DNA of 10,039 nt from Rhodothermales bacterium (GTDB lineage: Bacteria; Bacteroidota; Rhodothermia; Rhodothermales; VXPQ01). This document shows positions 6,740 through 10,039 of the stretch, piece after piece (the first letter of the stretch is position 1; each line of letters starts with the position of its first letter). Both the position numbers and the translations under genes were made by a program. The notes beneath the pieces were generated by a model. It had not been told where the DNA came from. It saw only the letters and a list, made by a program, of their open reading frames with translations, and searched no databases. The DNA is taken from NCBI GenBank assembly GCA_028283985.1, contig JANQSQ010000521.1, positions 1 to 10,039 on the forward strand, in the 5' to 3' direction.

Positions 6740-8523
6740 GATTCCAGCCTCTCGATCGCTTCGTATATCTGAAAGGGCAACTGCTGAAAATCGATCCGGT
6801 ACTTGTGAAGAAACTCTGGATCCAGGTACTTGGCGGGTGCAAAGACGAGCCGCTTACGCTCGCCGCTGGGCAAAGCGCTGGCGACGGGAAGGGTCAGCGC
6901 GAGATTCTTGAGCCTTTCGACATCCGGCTCATAGAGAAGAAAAACATCGTGCGACGCAGTGCGACCGACAAACCCGGTGTCTCGGTTAGTCTCGGCCGGG
7001 TCGAACTCCTGCCCGGTCGCTGTGAAGAAGATGTACGAGGCGAGCTTCTCCCACGACGGCAGGTGGGAGCCGTCGAGAAGCGACTCCTGGCGCATGGGGC
7101 GCCCGAGTTCAAAGTAGCTGAAGGCACCGCCGAGGCCCTCGGTATGTTCGACAACCGCCGTCTCGCCAGCGACAACGAGTTCTCCTTTCTCGAATTGCCT
7201 CGATATTCGGTCGTAATCGTCCCCGTACTGCTCCTCAATGGCCTTCACGGACCCCGTCAATTTGTCGCTTAGCTTCGCGTACGTGATCTCCTCCCGCATC
7301 AACTCCGTCTTCTGGGTACCCTTGAAGGCGTATCCGTTGATGACACGTCGAACGCGCTCGGCGGTGATCGTGTCCGCATAGTCCTCGCACTCGACGAGGA
7401 TGAAGCGCCGGTTGCCGCCGTCTTCCCGGTTCTGGGCAAGGACAGCGTGGGCCGTTGTGCCGGAACCGGCGAAGGAATCGAGGATGATGGAGTCAGGGTC
7501 GGTGGCAATCTGGAGAATACGACGAACGAGGCGAGACGGCTTGACGGTGTTGAATACGTCTTCGGATCGCTCGAATTGGAGCGTGGAGACCAGTTCCTTC
7601 TTTGCCTCCTGCGTGTTGCCGACATCAGTGTGAAGCCAAAGGGTCTGCGGGACGACTCCCTTCTTCACCTCCGCGAGAAACCGCTTGAGGCGGGGCATGT
7701 TATTACCACCCTTCCCCCACCAGACTCGCCCGTCCGCATCCAACTCGGCGAACCTCTCGGGAGATACGCGGAAGTAGTTGCCGACCGAAGGCTTGAACTT
7801 CTTGCCGGAAGGGCTGGTGACTTCGTAGGTGCCCTGACTATAGAAATTCCTCGCAGTCAAGTCGCTGGAGGACCACGGCCCCCGGGGGTCATCATCAGGA
7901 TTCTTGTATCGCTTGACCGCCCGCTCGCCGCGCTCGATCAGGTTGGGGCACCATGCCTCAATTCGGCGCGCGTATGCCATCACGTAGTCGTGATCTTCCG
8001 AGAAGTATTTCGCGGTGTTCTTCGGGGAGAAAACCTTCTGCCATATGGCGGTAGCCAAGAAGTTCTCCTCGCCGAACACCTCGTCCATCAGAGAGCGCAG
8101 ATGATGCACTTCGTTGTCGTCGATGGACACGAAGATCGCCCCGTCCTCCCGGAGCAATTCGCGCAGGAGCTTGAGGCGCGGCATCATCATGCAGCACCAC
8201 TTATCGTGGCGGGTCAGGTCGTCCCGGTCCACCACTTTGCCCAACCAGTTCCGCAGCAGTGGGGAATTCACGTTGTCGTTGTACGCCCAGCCCTCGTTGC
8301 CCGTGTTGTAGGGCGGGTCGATGTAGACGCACTTCACCTTGCCGTGGTAGTTCGGCAGCAGGGACTTCAGCGCCCTCAGGTTGTCGCCGTGGACGATCAG
8401 GTTATCGTGCAGGCTTGCCTTTTCGCTAAGCCCCTTCTCGCGCACTGGCAACAGCTCGTGGAAGGGCACCGCCAAGTGATGGTTCTCGACGAAGACCTTG
8501 CCCTTGAAATGGAGTCGCGGCAA
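6736..8523 (-). CDS. mod: Type III DNA (adenine-N6) methyltransferase Mod
   Basis: The 595-aa product recognises a short asymmetric site and methylates adenine on one strand, protecting host DNA and giving Res its specificity. Motif IV is YIDPPYNTGN (DPPY at 69-72). Motif I comes later, ILDSFAGSGTT (FAGSGTT at 351-357). This beta-class order is usual for type III Mod proteins. The region between, about 140-330, should hold the target-recognition domain. The start is TTG (8523-8521): an in-frame TAG lies at 8538-8536, no ATG occurs before the conserved N-terminus (PRLHFKGKVFVENHHLAVPF), and AGGGA at 8532-8528 is a plausible, slightly close Shine-Dalgarno. A TTG start may keep expression low. 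No simple-sequence repeat tract is seen, so phase variation of the classical Mod type is not evident. It is first gene of the minus-strand cluster. Confidence 0.95.
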   Translation of the reverse strand: MPRLHFKGKVFVENHHLAVPFHELLPVREKGLSEKASLHDNLIVHGDNLRALKSLLPNYHGKVKCVYIDPPYNTGNEGWAYNDNVNSPLLRNWLGKVVDRDDLTRHDKWCCMMMPRLKLLRELLREDGAIFVSIDDNEVHHLRSLMDEVFGEENFLATAIWQKVFSPKNTAKYFSEDHDYVMAYARRIEAWCPNLIERGERAVKRYKNPDDDPRGPWSSSDLTARNFYSQGTYEVTSPSGKKFKPSVGNYFRVSPERFAELDADGRVWWGKGGNNMPRLKRFLAEVKKGVVPQTLWLHTDVGNTQEAKKELVSTLQFERSEDVFNTVKPSRLVRRILQIATDPDSIILDSFAGSGTTAHAVLAQNREDGGNRRFILVECEDYADTITAERVRRVINGYAFKGTQKTELMREEITYAKLSDKLTGSVKAIEEQYGDDYDRISRQFEKGELVVAGETAVVEHTEGLGGAFSYFELGRPMRQESLLDGSHLPSWEKLASYIFFTATGQEFDPAETNRDTGFVGRTASHDVFLLYEPDVERLKNLALTLPVASALPSGERKRLVFAPAKYLDPEFLHKYRIDFQQLPFQIYEAIERLES

Positions 8524-8609
8524 AGGATCCCTGCTCTAAAATCTACTATCAACATGTTCCCAGTGCTTTGCCCACTGGCACCGCGGTATGCCCACCATAA
8601 ATTAAGCCC

Positions 8610-8624
8610 CGTGGCGTCGCCACG
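8610..8624. promoter_or_regulatory. Perfect 7-1-7 dyad upstream of mod (operator-like)
   Basis: CGTGGCG-T-CGCCACG is a perfect inverted repeat about 87 nt before the mod start. A dyad of this size suits a homodimeric repressor, or the methyltransferase itself if expression is autoregulated. On the mod strand, AT-rich TTAATTTATG, a possible -10 region, follows immediately. Its function is inferred from position only. Confidence 0.4.
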
Positions 8625-8669
8625 CAACCAGTTTGCCGTGATTCAAGCGCCCTGCAAAAGATCAAAATC

Positions 8670-8692
8670 GCTAATTCGCGCTGGCGAATAGC
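8670..8692 (-). terminator. Bulged 9-bp hairpin followed by T-runs, upstream of mod
   Basis: GCT(A)ATTCGC (8670-8679) pairs with GCGAATAGC (8684-8692) around a GCTG loop, giving nine pairs with one bulged base. Read on the minus strand, the stem is followed by GATTTTGATCTTTT, which resembles an intrinsic terminator or attenuator. No minus-strand gene lies upstream, so it could block incoming transcription into the island or act in a long mod leader. The alternative is an operator dyad. Confidence 0.35.
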
Positions 8693-8726
8693 GCTGCGCT
8701 GCAACTTTTAGTTTCACTAATATCAA

Positions 8727-8761
8727 TGGCTAAATTTAGTACGAATGACTAAATCTGTACG
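8727..8761. repeat. Two-copy direct repeat around TAAAT with an internal palindrome
   Basis: TGGCTAAATTTAGTACG (8727-8743) is followed by the closely related TGACTAAATCTGTACG (8746-8761), 19 bp on. The first copy contains the palindrome CTAAATTTAG (8730-8739). Paired AT-rich sites of this kind often bind a regulator, but no regulator gene is present in the window. Confidence 0.4.
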
Positions 8762-8850
8762 GGGCTTCCCCATTTGAGCGCTTCCCCGTCGCAACCGCCG
8801 CCGATACGGCGCCCCTTAAACCCCCCAAAATCGTCGTTTTGCGTAATTTC

Positions 8851-8905
8851 TACTCCATTTCTACTACTTTTTTACTCCATTTTTACTACTTTTCTACACA
8901 TTACA
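8851..8905. repeat. AT-rich array of 11-bp-period direct repeats
   Basis: The DNA divides into TACTCCATTTC, TACTACTTTTT, TACTCCATTTT, TACTACTTTTC and a degenerate TACACATTACA. The first four also form two 22-bp units that differ at two positions. TAC recurs every 11 bp, about one helical turn, followed by a T-rich tail, so the strand is almost purely pyrimidine. Head-to-tail 11-bp repeats are the usual layout of OmpR/PhoB-type regulator sites; iterons and slippage products are alternatives. It ends about 155 bp before the TPR gene. Confidence 0.6.
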
Positions 8906-9059
8906 GGATATTTTGATTACGTGCGCTGGCTCGGGCAGCCGGCGCGGTCCGCGTGGACGTATCGGGATGGGGCGGTCTCGACTGGCGGCAGGATGTGACT
9001 GGAGGAACATTGGGATATGCCTTGTGTTGGCCCCAACCGAACAGCAAGGAAAGCTGAAG

Positions 9060-10039
9060 ATGAAAAAACAAAGGCGGTTCCCGGCGGCCATGATCCCGGC
9101 GCTCACCACCGTGGTAGCGCTTCTCATGCTCAGCCCCGTGAGGGGCGCCGCCCAGAACTTCGGATCGGTCACCTTCCGGACCTCGGGAGCCGCCGAAGCG
9201 CAGCCGTACTTCGAGGCTGGTCTCCTGTTGCTCCACAACTTCGAGTACGAGGACGCCGCAACCCAATTCCGGAGAGCCCGCGAGATCGATCCGGGCTTCG
9301 CAATGGCGTATTGGGGCGAGGCCCAGACCCACAATCACCCGATCTGGATGCGGCAGGACCGCGACGCGGCGCGAGCCATCCTGGAGGAGTACGCGCCCAC
9401 CACCGCCGAGCGCCTCGCACGGGTTCCGACCGAGCGCGAACGGGACTGGTTCGAGACCGTCGAGGTCCTCTACGGCGACGGCCCCAAGCAGGACCGCGAC
9501 TTCCGCTACCGGGACGCCATGCGGCGACTCGCCGAGAAGTACCCGGGCGACCTGGACGCGGCCGCCCTCTATGCCCTCTCGCTGCTCGGCACCGCGCACG
9601 ACGGCCGCGACTTTCGGATCTACATGAAGGCCGCCGCCGTGGCGCAGCCGGTCTTCGAGGCCAATCCGATGCACCCCGGCGCCGCACACTACATCATCCA
9701 CGCCTTCGACGACCCCATCCACGCGCCGCTTGGGCTGGCGGCCGCGCGCGCGTACTCGGAGATCGCGCCGGACGCCTCCCACGCGCAGCACATGACCTCG
9801 CACATCTTCGTGGCCATGGGGCTCTGGGACGAGGTGGTGATCGCGAACGTGCGCGCCCGGGACGTACAGAACGCGGGACTGGAGCGGAAGGGGCGGCGGA
9901 CAAACGTGTGCGGGCACTATACTTCGTGGCTGCACTACGGGCACCTGCAGCTCGGGCGGATGGACGAGGCCGCCGCGGGGATGGCGGCCTGCCTGGCCCG
10001 CATGGGCGATGACCCGACGCCCGAGGAGGCCGGCTACTT
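9060..10039 (+). CDS. Secreted TPR-repeat protein with conserved His motifs (C-terminus outside window)
   Basis: The frame is open from 9060 to the window end (326 codons). The ATG follows AGGAAA (9047-9052) at good spacing. Residues 1-31 form a Sec-type signal peptide: MKKQRR, a hydrophobic core (about 11-25), then a likely cleavage near GAA-QN (29-33). An N-terminal TPR-like helix pair follows (YFEAGLLLLHNFEYEDAA, about 50-67, to AMAYWGEAQ at 81-89). Further helical repeats surround HPGAAHYIIH (205-214) and HAQHMTSHIF (241-250). These His-rich signatures recur, from memory, in a family of secreted bacterial TPR proteins of unknown function; metal or ligand binding is conjecture. High GC and strong GC3 match the LOG flank and differ from the island. 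It is divergent from mod and probably a resident chromosomal gene, not part of the defence system. Confidence 0.85.
   Translation, partial: MKKQRRFPAAMIPALTTVVALLMLSPVRGAAQNFGSVTFRTSGAAEAQPYFEAGLLLLHNFEYEDAATQFRRAREIDPGFAMAYWGEAQTHNHPIWMRQDRDAARAILEEYAPTTAERLARVPTERERDWFETVEVLYGDGPKQDRDFRYRDAMRRLAEKYPGDLDAAALYALSLLGTAHDGRDFRIYMKAAAVAQPVFEANPMHPGAAHYIIHAFDDPIHAPLGLAAARAYSEIAPDASHAQHMTSHIFVAMGLWDEVVIANVRARDVQNAGLERKGRRTNVCGHYTSWLHYGHLQLGRMDEAAAGMAACLARMGDDPTPEEAGY

Larger units (their letters stand above)
8524..9059. promoter_or_regulatory. 536-bp divergent intergenic region between mod and the TPR gene
   Basis: There is no convincing gene here. GC drops sharply at about 8700-8760 and 8820-8930, then rises to host-like values from about 8930. 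It must hold the promoter of the mod-res cluster (leftward) and probably that of the TPR gene (rightward). It carries several dyads and direct repeats, listed separately. A further short hairpin, CCAGTG-CTTTGCC-CACTGG (8560-8578), lies in the mod leader. TGCCCAC occurs twice, 20 bp apart (8569-8575 and 8589-8595), and GCTTCCCC twice, 16 bp apart (8764-8771 and 8780-8787). No -35/-10 pair could be assigned with confidence. Confidence 0.55.

Noticed and set aside
6736..8523. Phase-variable mod with simple-sequence repeats
   Set aside because: No homopolymer or short tandem repeat tract long enough for slippage is seen near the mod start or in its coding sequence.
7447..8691. Long plus-strand ORF (414 codons) opposite mod
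   Set aside because: It is fully antisense to mod, which carries all the expected methyltransferase motifs. The translation has no recognisable domain.
8851..8905. CRISPR-like array
   Set aside because: The units are 11 or 22 bp with no unique spacers between them and no cas genes nearby.
8774..8998. 74-codon plus-strand ORF with a hydrophobic stretch, TTG start
   Set aside because: The hydrophobic segment is produced by the T-rich 11-bp repeats. There is no ribosome site or family resemblance, and the tail is GC-rich noise.
8901..9944. Minus-strand ORF of 347 codons at the right end
   Set aside because: It is antisense to the TPR gene, with low-complexity Arg/Gly/Val/His composition typical of the complement of GC-rich coding DNA.
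9017..10012. Plus-strand ORF of 331 codons starting after GGAGG at the right end
   Set aside because: Despite an apparent ribosome site, it reads as Arg/Ala/Gly/Pro low complexity out of frame with the TPR gene. The overlapping frame from 9060 has a signal peptide and TPR motifs.

Overview
The window looks like an ~8.5 kb antiviral defence island of moderate GC, set between two high-GC chromosomal genes. Both flanking genes run off the window. The left one is the N-terminal end of a LOG/TIGR00730-type Rossmann protein on the minus strand. The right one is a secreted TPR protein on the plus strand. Their high GC, and a TPR protein with the HPGxxHYxIH and HMxSHIF signatures, recall Gemmatimonadota or a similar Gram-negative lineage. 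That taxonomic guess comes from memory of the families, not from a search.

Four large minus-strand genes fill the island and are read right to left. First come a type III restriction-modification pair: mod (8523-6736, TTG start) and res (6739-4184), joined by a 4-nt ATGA overlap. After a 92-nt gap come a SIR2-domain protein of 706 aa (4091-1971) and a 515-aa helical protein (1949-402) that resembles the DUF4020-type C-terminal half of DSR1 defence sirtuins. The last two lie in the same reading frame, separated by a single TGA and seven codons. The second has its own strong Shine-Dalgarno sequence. This looks like a DSR1-type gene split in two, or one protein whose long form would need stop-codon readthrough.

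The two modules would act in layers. Mod methylates host DNA, and Mod-Res cuts unmodified invading DNA. The SIR2 pair is expected to sense infection and deplete NAD+, stopping phage growth if restriction fails. No integrase, transposase, tRNA or CRISPR array is visible.

The non-coding parts carry structure. The 536-bp space between mod and the divergent TPR gene (8524-9059) holds a perfect 7-1-7 dyad, a bulged 9-bp hairpin followed by T-runs on the mod strand, a two-copy TAAAT-centred direct repeat, and an AT-rich array of 11-bp-period direct repeats. The left edge (227-401) holds a 14-bp perfect palindrome over the likely TTG start of the LOG gene and a nested inverted/direct repeat just past the DUF4020-like gene.
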